58,330 bases of DNA from Eubacteriales bacterium (GTDB lineage Bacteria; Bacillota; Clostridia; Lachnospirales; Lachnospiraceae), in the NCBI GenBank assembly GCA_030539395.1, contig JAUNSC010000023.1, positions 1 to 58,330 on the forward strand. Reading direction: 5' to 3'. Position numbers and translations under genes: made by a program. Within the stretch, counting starts at the first letter, position 1; each line of letters starts with the position of its first letter. Below are positions 42,721 to 50,977 of the stretch, piece after piece. Below the pieces are notes generated by a model, which saw only the letters and a list, made by a program, of their open reading frames with translations, was not told the origin of the DNA and made no database searches.

Positions 42721-44145
42721 CTATTTTTCAAATAAATCGTCCCCTAAAATAACATTCTGGACAATTCCTGAATATTTTCCCTTTTTATATCCATTTCCAC
42801 AAATCAGTGTGATATGAATTGCCGATTTCACATTGGTTTCTTTCTGAAACTGTGACATTCTGTTTCTGAGCTTTTCATATTCATCAGCATCCAGCATATA
42901 ATCATCACTTGTAAATTTCATTTCACAGAGATTAATGACACCATCTTTTCTGCTGATGATCAGATCAATCTGCGCCCCCTTATCAGCTCCACCACTTCTC
43001 CATGCAAACTCATTTGTTTCAATTCCTCCTATTCTAAGACTTTCCTTAATCTGAGGAATGTGATTCAGACACACAATCTCAAAAGAATTTCCCCTCCAGG
43101 AATGATAACCCGGTGAATTAATATACTCGTTCCATGAATCAAACTTCTTATTCTTTATGAATCGGATACTGAATAGAGTAAACGGATCGATCAGTTGATA
43201 AAACTGTTCTCCCTCTCCTCTTGTAAAATTACTGAATTTTCGGATAAAACCACACTCCTCCAGTTCTCTCAGATCTTTTGTAAGAACAGAACCTCCTCCA
43301 ATTTCCTTTTCCCTGGAAAGTTCTGCCCGGGTCAGACCATCTCTGCTTTTCGCAAGTCTCTCAAGGATTGCCAGATGTTTTTCAGGTTTATCATACAGTG
43401 AATAAAAAAGGTTGTTGTACTCATCATGGAGGAAGCCATACTCCTTAAAACAAAGTTCATTTACATTCTGTGCCAGGCTGAGGCGTGAATCGAAAAGATT
43501 CAGATAATGCGGTATACCTCCAAAAACCATGTAGCTTTCGATCATCTGGCTTCGACTCATAACGATATCATTCAATTCAAACAGTTCTTCGCATTCTGCC
43601 AGCGAGAATGGGGCAAGGTGAATGCGTCTTGTAATCCTGTTATGAAATCCTTTTTTATTCGTGAGAAGGTTCGTTATAATCCACGACGTGGCAGATCCGC
43701 AGGCAATCAACACCAGATCCTCCTGCGCCGATGCCCAGCTATTCCAGAAATAATCAAGCGCACTTTTAAAATCCGAGCGGGCCGTATCCATCCACGGAAG
43801 TTCATCAAGAAATATGACTCTTTTATTATTAATCGGTTCACGATATACCTTATCGCTTTGAAGCAATTCCTTAAGACGCGCAAAAGCCTCAAACCAATCT
43901 GCAGGTGCACTTTTTTCTTCATATCCATATGCATTCAGGCTTGCCTGAAAAGCACGCAGCTGTCCCTTCGTCTTTTCATCTGACAGACCAGTCGTATAAA
44001 ACGAAAACTGCTGATTAAAGTATTCGCGGATCAGGTAAGTCTTTCCCACCCTTCTTCTTCCGTATACGACAACAAATTCCGGTCTCTTTGACAGCAGGCA
44101 CTGCATAAGACTGTCCTTTTCTCTTTTTCTTCCAATAATCTTCAT
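42721..44145 (-). CDS. AAA+ ATPase with C-terminal DUF234 nuclease-like domain
   Basis: 474 residues. Walker A GRRRVGKT (29-36), Walker B VIFLDELPW (about 109-117), sensor region CGSATSWI, an Arg-rich HNRITRRIHL, then a winged helix and the DUF234 domain with GAQIDLII and CEMKF spaced like a PD-(D/E)XK nuclease core. Such archaeal-type ATPases are common, mobile and of unknown role; some may act in defence or toxin-like systems (not established). It has its own promoter (44222-44250). It sits between two copies of a 54-base two-hairpin repeat, with no partner gene inside the unit. Confidence 0.82.
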   Translation of the reverse strand: MKIIGRKREKDSLMQCLLSKRPEFVVVYGRRRVGKTYLIREYFNQQFSFYTTGLSDEKTKGQLRAFQASLNAYGYEEKSAPADWFEAFARLKELLQSDKVYREPINNKRVIFLDELPWMDTARSDFKSALDYFWNSWASAQEDLVLIACGSATSWIITNLLTNKKGFHNRITRRIHLAPFSLAECEELFELNDIVMSRSQMIESYMVFGGIPHYLNLFDSRLSLAQNVNELCFKEYGFLHDEYNNLFYSLYDKPEKHLAILERLAKSRDGLTRAELSREKEIGGGSVLTKDLRELEECGFIRKFSNFTRGEGEQFYQLIDPFTLFSIRFIKNKKFDSWNEYINSPGYHSWRGNSFEIVCLNHIPQIKESLRIGGIETNEFAWRSGGADKGAQIDLIISRKDGVINLCEMKFTSDDYMLDADEYEKLRNRMSQFQKETNVKSAIHITLICGNGYKKGKYSGIVQNVILGDDLFEK

Positions 44146-44221
44146 AGAAGCACCACCTTGTCATAAATCGCCACACAATATCTTAAAGCATCGTATTTGG
44201 CGTTTTATAGTATATATTTAG

Positions 44222-44250
44222 ATTATAAATCGCCATCAGCTTTTTTTCAA
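44222..44250 (-). promoter_or_regulatory. Promoter of the ATPase gene
   Basis: Minus strand TTGAAA (44250-44245), 17 bases, TATAAT (44227-44222). An 11-base direct repeat ATAAATCGCCA occurs at 44163-44173 and 44225-44235, overlapping the promoter and its leader; it could bind a regulator. Confidence 0.65.
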
Positions 44251-44392
44251 GTTAAAATATAAGGTCGAATGTCAAGACTTTTCATCCTCATTTACTTCCC
44301 TTCTTCTTCCAGTCTGTGGGACTTATCGCTTATTATACCCTTATTTGCGTTTAACATAAGATAACGCGGGTATTTCATTTTCCAAGTAACGC

Positions 44393-44446
44393 AAAATGAG
44401 CCTCCGAAGAGACTCATCTTTAATGGTCGCCATCTTGGCTACCATT
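44393..44446. repeat. Two-hairpin repeat, copy B
   Basis: Direct repeat of 42568-42621 (one mismatch, at the A/C before TTTAA). The same two hairpins are kept. It lies beyond the 5' end of the ATPase gene. Confidence 0.8.
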
Positions 44447-44484
44447 AGGGCACATCAGGAAAGAGAGTGCTCCCACCTTATTTT

Positions 44485-44605
44485 CAAGTACGCCACCGGC
44501 GTACTTGCCGCGAGGCGCGCGCTCCAAAGGAGCTTTCATCTGCGCGCCTCTGCGATCCGCCGGAGGCTCAACTTTCAGCGGGTGACAATCCCCTGTTGAA
44601 AGTTG
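44485..44605. repeat. GC-rich array of three more hairpins
   Basis: Perfect ten-base stem 44485-44494/44498-44507; nine-base stem GAGGCGCGC 44512-44520/44542-44550 enclosing GCTCC-AAA-GGAGC; nine-base stem 44569-44577/44597-44605. With copy B this makes five consecutive stem-loops over 213 bases, ending just before the IS21 fragment. No gene is visible. Possibly the structured end of a mobile element or a non-coding RNA. Confidence 0.65.
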
Positions 44606-44611
44606 TATCCA

Positions 44612-45037
44612 TGTGCGCTTAGTATCGCAGCCTGCAGGAACTTTATCAAAGTACGTTATGTGCGTCTGCCGGATCTCCTAAATGAACTGGCTGTTGCACA
44701 TGGTGAGGGTACACTGAAAAAAGTAATCAAGGCGTATCAGAAGATTGATCTTTTGATTCTGGATGAATTTCTGTTAAGCCCTGTATCTACCGAGCAGACA
44801 CGTGAACTTCTTGAAATCATTGAAGCCCGCAGTGTAAAAAGTTCTGTTATCTTCTGCACACAGTTTGAACCGAAAGGCTGGTACAGCCGTATCGGAAGTG
44901 ATTGTGACGCTACCATCTGCGAAGCAATCATTGACCGGATTATTCATAACTCCTATGAAGTAATGATAGATGGTCATGTATCTATGAGGGAACGTCATGG
45001 CATCAAAGCTTCCCGGAAAGGAGCTGCTAATGACTAA
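44612..45037 (+). pseudogene. Truncated IS21-family IstB ATPase
   Basis: The frame reads [20 protein letters not shown], then [12 protein letters not shown] (Walker B), [35 protein letters not shown] and MRERHGI, the C-terminal 140 residues of the IS21 helper IstB. The Walker A half and all of istA are absent; homology begins right where the hairpin array ends. Confidence 0.85.
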
Positions 45038-45227
45038 TTATTGCGCTTTCAGTAAAGACTATAAATGTATCAAGTGGGCGGATTACGAATTAACCTGCCA
45101 TGAATTAGAGGAAGCTGATGAACTGTGTCACGGTAACTGGATTGAAATCCAACACCTGCAAAATTATATCGAACAGTTGCAGGCACTTCTAACAGAGTAT
45201 GAAATAGAGATTCCACCTGAGTACTAA
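45030..45227 (+). CDS. Small protein at the right end of the IS21 remnant
   Basis: 65 residues from ATG 45030, with AAAGGAG upstream, overlapping the istB stop by eight bases. [20 protein letters not shown] and a helical, Glu/Gln-rich end. Small frames in this position accompany some IS21-like elements of gut Clostridia (recollection, not checked). Function unknown. Confidence 0.55.
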   Translation: MTNYCAFSKDYKCIKWADYELTCHELEEADELCHGNWIEIQHLQNYIEQLQALLTEYEIEIPPEY

Positions 45228-45245
45228 TCGGATAACTGCATTCGA

Positions 45246-45310
45246 CTCCGGAAAGGTATGCTCTGCTTTTCCGGAAAAGGGTGCTCTGAATTTCCGAAAA
45301 AGGTGCTCAC
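45246..45310. mobile_element. Right-end repeats of an IS21-like element
   Basis: Three imperfect tandem copies of TTCCGGAAAAGG-TGCTCTG (45246-45264, 45269-45288, 45291-45310). Multiple terminal repeats of this kind bind the IS21 transposase. The left end and istA are gone. Confidence 0.65.
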
Positions 45311-45731
45311 TTCAAACGGAATACTCAAGTTGCAAAATCTTATAATCGAACTATCGAATTATCCAAAGAAGGATTTAATCAGCATTCTTTTTGCAATTCA
45401 TTAGAATTCCCTCCTTTTTCAGCTATTTAAATGCAAATAAAAATGCCCATTCACGAGACCATTTACAGATCAGTGAATGAGCATTGTCATTCGATAACTT
45501 ATATAGAGTTGTCATTCAATGAATTATTGCTAAGAAAGTACTGATTTTAACAATACTTAACGCTAACCATACTGGCGAAAACAGCATCGTCGCCATAATT
45601 CCTTAGAAGAATTCATTTTCATGTTTTGGAAATAGGTACTTTTTCGTTGGGAAAATTTCTTTGCCCGAGTCCCCATTTCGTTTGCAATTCCGAGGGTAAA
45701 ACGGAGCGTTTTTACACCGTTACAAAGACAA
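45311..45731. other. Gene-free stretch
   Basis: No coding region is supportable. A long hairpin (AATGCCCATTCAC near 45450 with GTGAATGAGCATT near 45485) is the only structure that stands out. Confidence 0.5.
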
Positions 45732-45769
45732 ATCGGAATGATTTCGCAATTTCTGCTAATCATTCCGAT
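45732..45769 (-). terminator. Terminator-like hairpin after tRNA-Arg
   Basis: ATCGGAATGAT (45732-45742) pairs with ATCATTCCGAT (45759-45769); TTTGTCTTTG follows on the minus strand, just past the tRNA 3' end. Confidence 0.65.
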
Positions 45770-45775
45770 GTCCAC

Positions 45776-45849
45776 CGTCGACAAGAGGATTTGAACCTCC
45801 GACCCTTCGCTTAGGAGGCGAATGCTCTATCCAGCTGAGCTATGCCGAC
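45776..45849 (-). tRNA. tRNA-Arg (anticodon CCT)
   Basis: Cloverleaf on the minus strand: acceptor GTCGGCA (45849-45843) with TGTCGAC (45783-45777), D-arm GCTC..GAGC, anticodon stem TTCGC..GCGAA around CTCCTAA (anticodon CCT), T-arm GGAGG-TTCAAAT-CCTCT. CCA is not encoded. It decodes AGG. It borders the accessory patch at 39-45.8 kb. Confidence 0.92.
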
Positions 45850-46134
45850 ATACGATTTTTGGCTTACTTCGCTGACGCTCAGTGACGCGGCAGTCGCCAA
45901 AATCCTGCATAAATGCTGGATTTGTGGCTCGTTGCTTACGCGCAAAATAAGGCTTTTCGGGCCTTTTTGCCTCGGAATCGATAACCGATTTTTTCTATTT
46001 TCAGCCGATATTTTTTCCGGCGAAAATGCTATTTACGTCCTCCGTAGCACTTGGCTATTTCTAATCAAAATTCTCAGTACCGAATTTCCATCGACACCTG
46101 AGTACTTTTCAAAAAGTGGCAGTACAGGTTTTTC

Positions 46135-46173
46135 CTTAGGAGGCGCTTGTTTTATCCGTTAAACTAAGGAGAC
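46135..46173 (-). pseudogene. 5' half of a second tRNA-Arg, broken at the anticodon loop
   Basis: From 46173 on the minus strand: GTCTCCTTAGTTTAACGGAT, then AAAACAAGCGCCTCCTAAGG. This is a tRNA-like acceptor 5' strand, D-arm, anticodon 5' stem and CCT loop. The 3' anticodon stem does not pair (GGAAA instead of CGCTT) and no T-arm follows. It shares CGCCTCCTAAG with the intact tRNA, 325 bases away. The rest of 45850-46246 holds no gene I can support. Confidence 0.6.
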
Positions 46174-46246
46174 TGCTATTCTGCGGATAATATATCCGCT
46201 TTCCTATCATAACGTTTTTTTTCGTTTATGGCAACTGTTTTTTTTA

Positions 46247-47125
46247 TTAATCTGTAAAATTTATATGGCCCTGTAACCATACTTCTCCTTTAAATCTGCG
46301 TCCTTCCTCCGGATCACCTAAAAGATCAGCCTCATTGATACACACATCTATCAACATATTGTTGCAGAGCAGCTTCATTTGATACACATATTCTTTTGTG
46401 CGGATATTTTTCACCTTTTTGTAAGACTGAATTTCTCCCATCAGCTGATAACGGTCACATTCCATTCCGAAAGGCATGAAAAAGGTATCCACAATACTGA
46501 ACACGTCTTCGTTCATGATTCTTCTGGAAATCATGTTATAAGTGTCGATATCTTCCAGAGTCAGGCTTTCAATGGCGCTTTCATCCCCATTTCTCGCCTC
46601 CATGATCAGCCGGCTTCTCGAACTGGCTGCTTCCATATCAAGTAAATCCTGATCCGGATTTTTAAACACCGGAAGCAAAATTTTTCCCTCTGTGGATAAC
46701 CCTGTAAGTGTTACACTGATATTTCCGTTTTCCATACGGCTGCTCATAGATTCTCTCTGATACTGAGCCGCATTCATTACATAAAAAATTAAAGTTGTAC
46801 CCATACGCACATCTTCACAGACCCCTGCAAAAGAATCTTTTCCGGCATGTTTTTCTATAACCAGATCTGCACAACTGCTGACTGTCTCTGTCTTATAATA
46901 AGGAAAATAGTAATCTCTGTGAAAACCATTTCCATCCATTTCTCCACAGACAATGATTCCTATACCGGGTGCAAATTCTTTTACATATTCCACAAATGCG
47001 CTCCCATTTTCCAGGCGTACTGCATTTCTTACATCACAGGCAGAGCAGACATCCTCCAAAAGTGTATCTGATGCCTGCCTGTCTGTTACATGACTAAATC
47101 CGATTGCACGTAAAAAACTATGCAT
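46247..47125 (-). CDS. DUF3881-like family protein
   Basis: 292 residues, cytoplasmic. The start MHSFLRAIGFSHVTDRQ and the location next to serS match what I know as DUF3881 of Lachnospiraceae. No catalytic motif stands out. It lies 12 bases after serS in the same direction, so probably in one operon. Function unknown. Confidence 0.65.
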   Translation of the reverse strand: MHSFLRAIGFSHVTDRQASDTLLEDVCSACDVRNAVRLENGSAFVEYVKEFAPGIGIIVCGEMDGNGFHRDYYFPYYKTETVSSCADLVIEKHAGKDSFAGVCEDVRMGTTLIFYVMNAAQYQRESMSSRMENGNISVTLTGLSTEGKILLPVFKNPDQDLLDMEAASSRSRLIMEARNGDESAIESLTLEDIDTYNMISRRIMNEDVFSIVDTFFMPFGMECDRYQLMGEIQSYKKVKNIRTKEYVYQMKLLCNNMLIDVCINEADLLGDPEEGRRFKGEVWLQGHINFTD

Positions 47126-47137
47126 CTGAAATCTCCT

Positions 47138-48427
47138 TTAATGTTTCGGCACAATCTTCTCTATACCGCCCATATACATTTGAAGTGCTTTCGGAATATT
47201 TACACTTCCATCCTCATTCAGATTATTTTCAAGGAATGCGATCAACATACGCGGCGGAGCAACTACTGTATTATTCAGAGTATGTGCCAGATATTTTTTA
47301 CCGTCCTCACCTTTTACACGAATCTGCAGACGACGTGCCTGGGCATCTCCCAGGTTTGAACAGCTTCCCACCTCAAAATATTTTTTCTGACGCGGAGACC
47401 ATGCCTCTACGTCACAGGATTTTACTTTCAGATCTGCCAGGTCGCCGGAACAGCATTCCAGTGTACGCACCGGAATATCCAGAGAACGGAACAAATCTAC
47501 TGTATTCTGCCAAAGTTTATCATACCACATCATACTGTCTTCCGGTTTGCAGACAACGATCATTTCCTGCTTTTCAAATTGATGGATACGGTAAACGCCT
47601 CTTTCCTCAATGCCGTGAGCTCCCTTTTCTTTACGGAAACATGGAGAATAGCTTGTCAGAGTTTTCGGAAGTTCTGCTTCCGGTGTAATCGTATCAATAA
47701 ATTTACCAATCATAGAATGCTCGCTGGTACCGATCAGATAAAGATCTTCTCCCTCAATCTTATACATCATGGATTCCATCTCTGCAAAACTCATAACACC
47801 CGTAACGACATTACTGCGGATCATGAACGGTGGAATACAGTAAGTAAAGCCTCTGTCGATCATAAAATCTCTTGCATAGGAAATAACTGCAGAATGGATT
47901 CTTGCAATATCACCCATCAAATAATAAAATCCATTTCCTGCAACCTTTCCTGCCGCATCCATATCAATACCATCAAAGCGTTCCATAATTTCTGTATGAT
48001 AAGGAATTTCAAAATCCGGAACAACCGGTTCGCCATATTTCTGGATTTCAACATTTTCGCTGTCATCCTTTCCAATCGGAACAGACGGATCAATAATATT
48101 GGGAATGACCATCATAATTTTTCTAATTTTTTCTTCTACTTCTTTTTCTTCATCACTAAGAGCATTCATTCTGTCAGCCTGAGCTGTAACCTGTTTCTTT
48201 ATTTCTTCTGCCTCATCTCTTTTTCCCTGGCCCATTAAAGCTCCGATTTGTTTGGAAAGCTTATTTCTGTTTGCACGCAATGCTTCTACTTCATTTTTAA
48301 TATCACGGTTTTTCTTGTCAAGTTCAATAACCTCATCTACCAGTTCTAATTTCTGGTCCTGAAATTTATTCCGGATATTCTGTTTTACTACCTCCGGATT
48401 TTCTCTTAAAAACTTGATGTCTAACAT
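47138..48427 (-). CDS. serS: Seryl-tRNA synthetase
   Basis: 429 residues, full length. An N-terminal coiled-coil arm (about 30-100, DKKNRDIKNEVEALRANRNK) that grips the tRNA-Ser variable arm, then a class II catalytic core: motif 2 CFRKEKGAHGIEERGVYRIH, QFEKQEMIVVC, SCSNLGDAQARRL, and motif 3 NNTVVAPPRMLIAFLENN. Charges tRNA-Ser. AAGGAG before the ATG. Confidence 0.97.
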   Translation of the reverse strand: MLDIKFLRENPEVVKQNIRNKFQDQKLELVDEVIELDKKNRDIKNEVEALRANRNKLSKQIGALMGQGKRDEAEEIKKQVTAQADRMNALSDEEKEVEEKIRKIMMVIPNIIDPSVPIGKDDSENVEIQKYGEPVVPDFEIPYHTEIMERFDGIDMDAAGKVAGNGFYYLMGDIARIHSAVISYARDFMIDRGFTYCIPPFMIRSNVVTGVMSFAEMESMMYKIEGEDLYLIGTSEHSMIGKFIDTITPEAELPKTLTSYSPCFRKEKGAHGIEERGVYRIHQFEKQEMIVVCKPEDSMMWYDKLWQNTVDLFRSLDIPVRTLECCSGDLADLKVKSCDVEAWSPRQKKYFEVGSCSNLGDAQARRLQIRVKGEDGKKYLAHTLNNTVVAPPRMLIAFLENNLNEDGSVNIPKALQMYMGGIEKIVPKH

Positions 48428-48465
48428 ATCTATATTCTCCTTTTTATATTAGTTTACATAATATA

Positions 48466-48975
48466 TCATTCTGCATACATATTAACTGCCTGACGCAGCG
48501 CTTCTTTTTCTTCTTCACCCAAAATGATATAAGATTCACCTTTTACAATTTCTTTAATATAAGTATAACATCCTTCTCTGCTGTGAATTGCATTTAATAC
48601 AAATCCACTGTTTTCCTGATCCAGCATAGCCAAAGCAAAACTGAGCTTTCCACCCATTTCTTTAAATGCATCATATTTCACAATAGCAGTCTTATTTAAA
48701 GTATGAAGCTGGATCTCTTTTAACTGACGGATCTGCTCCATATGATTCTTGCTGGACTCCATCAGCATATCAATATCATTCATATTTCGAAGAATTGTCT
48801 TTTCAAGAGATATTCCATCCTTACCTCTCATAAAACTTTTGTACTTTTTCATGAAACGATTAATTTTGAATGAATTTCTGATTTGCAGGATAAATAAGAT
48901 AACAATCATAACCATCATCAGAATCATGATAATTCCCGGATCAATAATCAGATCATTCAATATTGAATTTTCCAT
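48466..48975 (-). CDS. DUF4446 family membrane protein
   Basis: 169 residues. One N-terminal membrane segment (about 12-30), a basic stretch, a helical region and a C-terminal domain (KYDAFKEMGGKLSFALAMLD, GFVLNAIHSREGCYTYIKEI). DUF4446 proteins usually follow parB in Clostridia, as here (20-base gap). Function unknown; the position hints at a link with chromosome segregation. Confidence 0.85.
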   Translation of the reverse strand: MENSILNDLIIDPGIIMILMMVMIVILFILQIRNSFKINRFMKKYKSFMRGKDGISLEKTILRNMNDIDMLMESSKNHMEQIRQLKEIQLHTLNKTAIVKYDAFKEMGGKLSFALAMLDQENSGFVLNAIHSREGCYTYIKEIVKGESYIILGEEEKEALRQAVNMYAE

Positions 48976-48995
48976 TTTTGTCCCCCTTATGTATT

Positions 48996-49904
48996 TTATT
49001 TTATACTCTCCATTAAATCAACAATACGTTCCAATTCTTCATTGGAATAATATTCAATTGTAATTTTTCCTCTATTATTTGATTTATGGTCAATGGCAAC
49101 CTTTGTTCCTAGTATTGCCTTTATTTTTTCTTCTATATCCTTATAAACAAAACTATTTACCTTTTCCGGCTTCTTTTTTTCAATTTTTCCCTTCTGTATA
49201 CTCTTTACCAGTTTTTCGGTTTCTCTTACACTAAGCTTTTCATCAAAAATACGTCCTGCAACAGTATTTTGAAGTTCCTTATTTTCCAAAGAGAGTAACG
49301 CTCTTGCATGGCCTGTGGAAATCATATCATCAATTACCATTTGCTGCACTCTCTCATCCAATTTCAAAAGACGTATAGAATTTGTGACAGCTGTTCTGCT
49401 TTTTGAAACCCGTTCCGCCACTTCATCCTGTTTAAGATGAAATTCTTCCAGAAGATTTTTATATGCCAATGCCTCCTCTATCGGATTTAAATCTTCTCTC
49501 TGAATATTCTCTATCAAAGAAATCTCCATTACTTCCTGTGGAGTATATTCTTTGATAATAACCGGAACTTTTTTAATACCCGCCTGCTTAGCAGCTCTCC
49601 AACGCCGTTCACCGGCAATGATTTCATAATGATTGTCCTTTTTCTGTACAATCAACGGCTGGATCACGCCAAATTGCTTTATAGAATCCGAAAGTTCTAA
49701 TAAGGAATCCTCATCAAAATTCTTTCTTGGTTGTTTTCTGTTTGGTTCTATTTCTGCTATCCTGATTTCCTGGACACCATCTTTTTCTGATTGCGATACT
49801 TTTTCTTTTTCACCCTGCTTTTCCGATTTAACTGATTCTTTCTTTGGACCTGCAGGAATCAAAGCATCCAAACCTTTCCCCAATCCCGTTTTTTTTGCTA
49901 CCAT
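48996..49904 (-). CDS. parB: Chromosome-partitioning protein ParB
   Basis: 302 residues. A ParA-interacting start (KKTGLGKGLDALIP), the CTP-binding ParB/Srx domain with GERRWRAAKQAG, a helix-turn-helix (DEVAERVSKSRTAVTNSIRL), and a C-terminal dimerisation domain. It loads on parS sites and slides as a CTP clamp to organise the origin. Overlaps parA by seven bases. Two perfect parS sites lie just upstream of parA. Confidence 0.96.
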   Translation of the reverse strand: MVAKKTGLGKGLDALIPAGPKKESVKSEKQGEKEKVSQSEKDGVQEIRIAEIEPNRKQPRKNFDEDSLLELSDSIKQFGVIQPLIVQKKDNHYEIIAGERRWRAAKQAGIKKVPVIIKEYTPQEVMEISLIENIQREDLNPIEEALAYKNLLEEFHLKQDEVAERVSKSRTAVTNSIRLLKLDERVQQMVIDDMISTGHARALLSLENKELQNTVAGRIFDEKLSVRETEKLVKSIQKGKIEKKKPEKVNSFVYKDIEEKIKAILGTKVAIDHKSNNRGKITIEYYSNEELERIVDLMESIK

Positions 49905-50671
49905 TCTTCCTCTCCTCTATGTATTACTTCTTCAGCTAAAAGACGATAACTTTCTGCTCCGGCTGATTTAGAATCATAAAGAATAATTGGCATTCCATGA
50001 CTGGGTGCTTCTGCCAGCCTTACGTTTCTCGGAATAATTGTCTTATATATAGTCTGCTGAAGATTGTTTTTTACATTTTCCACTACCTGAAGTGACAAAT
50101 TTGTACGTGCATCATACATTGTAAATACTACACCCTCTATTTCCAGGTCGGGATTCAATCTCTCCTGTACCAATTCAATTGTATGAATCAACTGTGAAAG
50201 TCCTTCCAAAGCATAATATTCACATTGAATAGGAACCAATACTGTATTTGCAGCACACATAGAATTAATTGTAAGAACATTTAAAGAAGGAGGACAATCA
50301 ACAATTACAAAATCAAAATCATCTCGCACTTTTTCCAATGCTCTTTGCAGAATAAACTCCTTTTCAGCTTCTCCAATCAATTCAATTTCTGCAGCTGCAA
50401 GATCAATATTAGATGCAACCAGCTGTAACCCATCCACGATAGTATTTTGAAAACACTGTTCAATATCAGTCTCCCCTAATAATAATTTGTAAACATTATT
50501 TTCAATACTATCTTTCTCTACACCTAATCCACTTGTCATATTTCCCTGCGGATCCATATCAATTGCCAATACTTTTTTCCCTGCCTCAGCAAGACATGCA
50601 GATAGATTAATAGCGGTAGTAGTTTTACCAACGCCGCCCTTTTGGTTAGCAACTACAATTACACGTCCCAT
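49898..50671 (-). CDS. parA: Chromosome-partitioning ATPase ParA (Soj)
   Basis: 257 residues, short chromosomal type without an N-terminal regulatory domain. NQKGGVGKTTTAINLS (deviant Walker A), DMDPQGNMTSGLG, and IVDCPPSLNVLT. It binds DNA as an ATP dimer and moves ParB-parS complexes; Soj also controls DnaA. First gene of the parA-parB-DUF4446 unit. Confidence 0.96.
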   Translation of the reverse strand: MGRVIVVANQKGGVGKTTTAINLSACLAEAGKKVLAIDMDPQGNMTSGLGVEKDSIENNVYKLLLGETDIEQCFQNTIVDGLQLVASNIDLAAAEIELIGEAEKEFILQRALEKVRDDFDFVIVDCPPSLNVLTINSMCAANTVLVPIQCEYYALEGLSQLIHTIELVQERLNPDLEIEGVVFTMYDARTNLSLQVVENVKNNLQQTIYKTIIPRNVRLAEAPSHGMPIILYDSKSAGAESYRLLAEEVIHRGEEEW

Positions 50672-50704
50672 AATTTTATCCCCTTCTTAATTTTACTGCT
50701 ACAT

Positions 50705-50713
50705 AGTATAGCA
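50705..50713 (-). promoter_or_regulatory. Extended -10 promoter of the parA operon
   Basis: Minus strand TGC-TATACT (50713-50705); the -35 (TGGATT, 17 bases upstream) is weak. A parS site begins 23 bases upstream. Confidence 0.5.
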
Positions 50714-50735
50714 CACTTTCAAAATGAAATCCATA

Positions 50736-50751
50736 TGTTTCACGTGAAACA
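50736..50751. promoter_or_regulatory. parS site 1
   Basis: TGTTTCACGTGAAACA, a perfect 16-base palindrome identical to the consensus Firmicute parS. ParB bound here could also regulate the nearby parA promoter. Confidence 0.95.
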
Positions 50752-50839
50752 TTTCTATAAAACTGATTGAATTATAATTAATTATTCCTATAAAATGCAC
50801 AATTTTCGTTGTACAGGATTTTTCTTGATAAAAAAGAAT

Positions 50840-50867
50840 GCTTATCACTCCCACAATCCTACATCAT
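50840..50867. repeat. REP-like element, partial copy 3
   Basis: About 28 bases matching the right half of copy 1 (CACTCCCACAATCCT-CAT-AT) with a few mismatches; the left half is missing. Lies between the two parS sites. Confidence 0.5.
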
Positions 50868-50879
50868 AAAATTCAAAAA

Positions 50880-50895
50880 TGTTTCACGTGAAACA
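50880..50895. promoter_or_regulatory. parS site 2
   Basis: A second perfect copy of the 16-base parS palindrome, 144 bases from the first. Confidence 0.95.
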
Positions 50896-50909
50896 TTTTT
50901 AAAAACGCC

Positions 50910-50938
50910 TTGTATCTATGTTCATTTTCGTTTATACT
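50910..50938 (+). promoter_or_regulatory. Promoter of the alpha/beta hydrolase gene
   Basis: TTGTAT (50910-50915), 17 bases, TATACT (50933-50938). Confidence 0.5.
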
Positions 50939-50977
50939 ATATAGTAGTTTCTAATTTTTTCATTAGGAGGTTTTTCA

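Noticed and set aside
45850-46134. A group I intron splitting tRNA-Arg(CCT)
   Set aside because: The gap lacks recognisable group I core elements, the downstream tRNA is complete with its own 5' half, and the two 5' halves differ in sequence.
45842-46162. + strand open frame between the two tRNA-Arg sequences
   Set aside because: It runs through tRNA-like sequence, has no ribosome site, and no protein family is evident.
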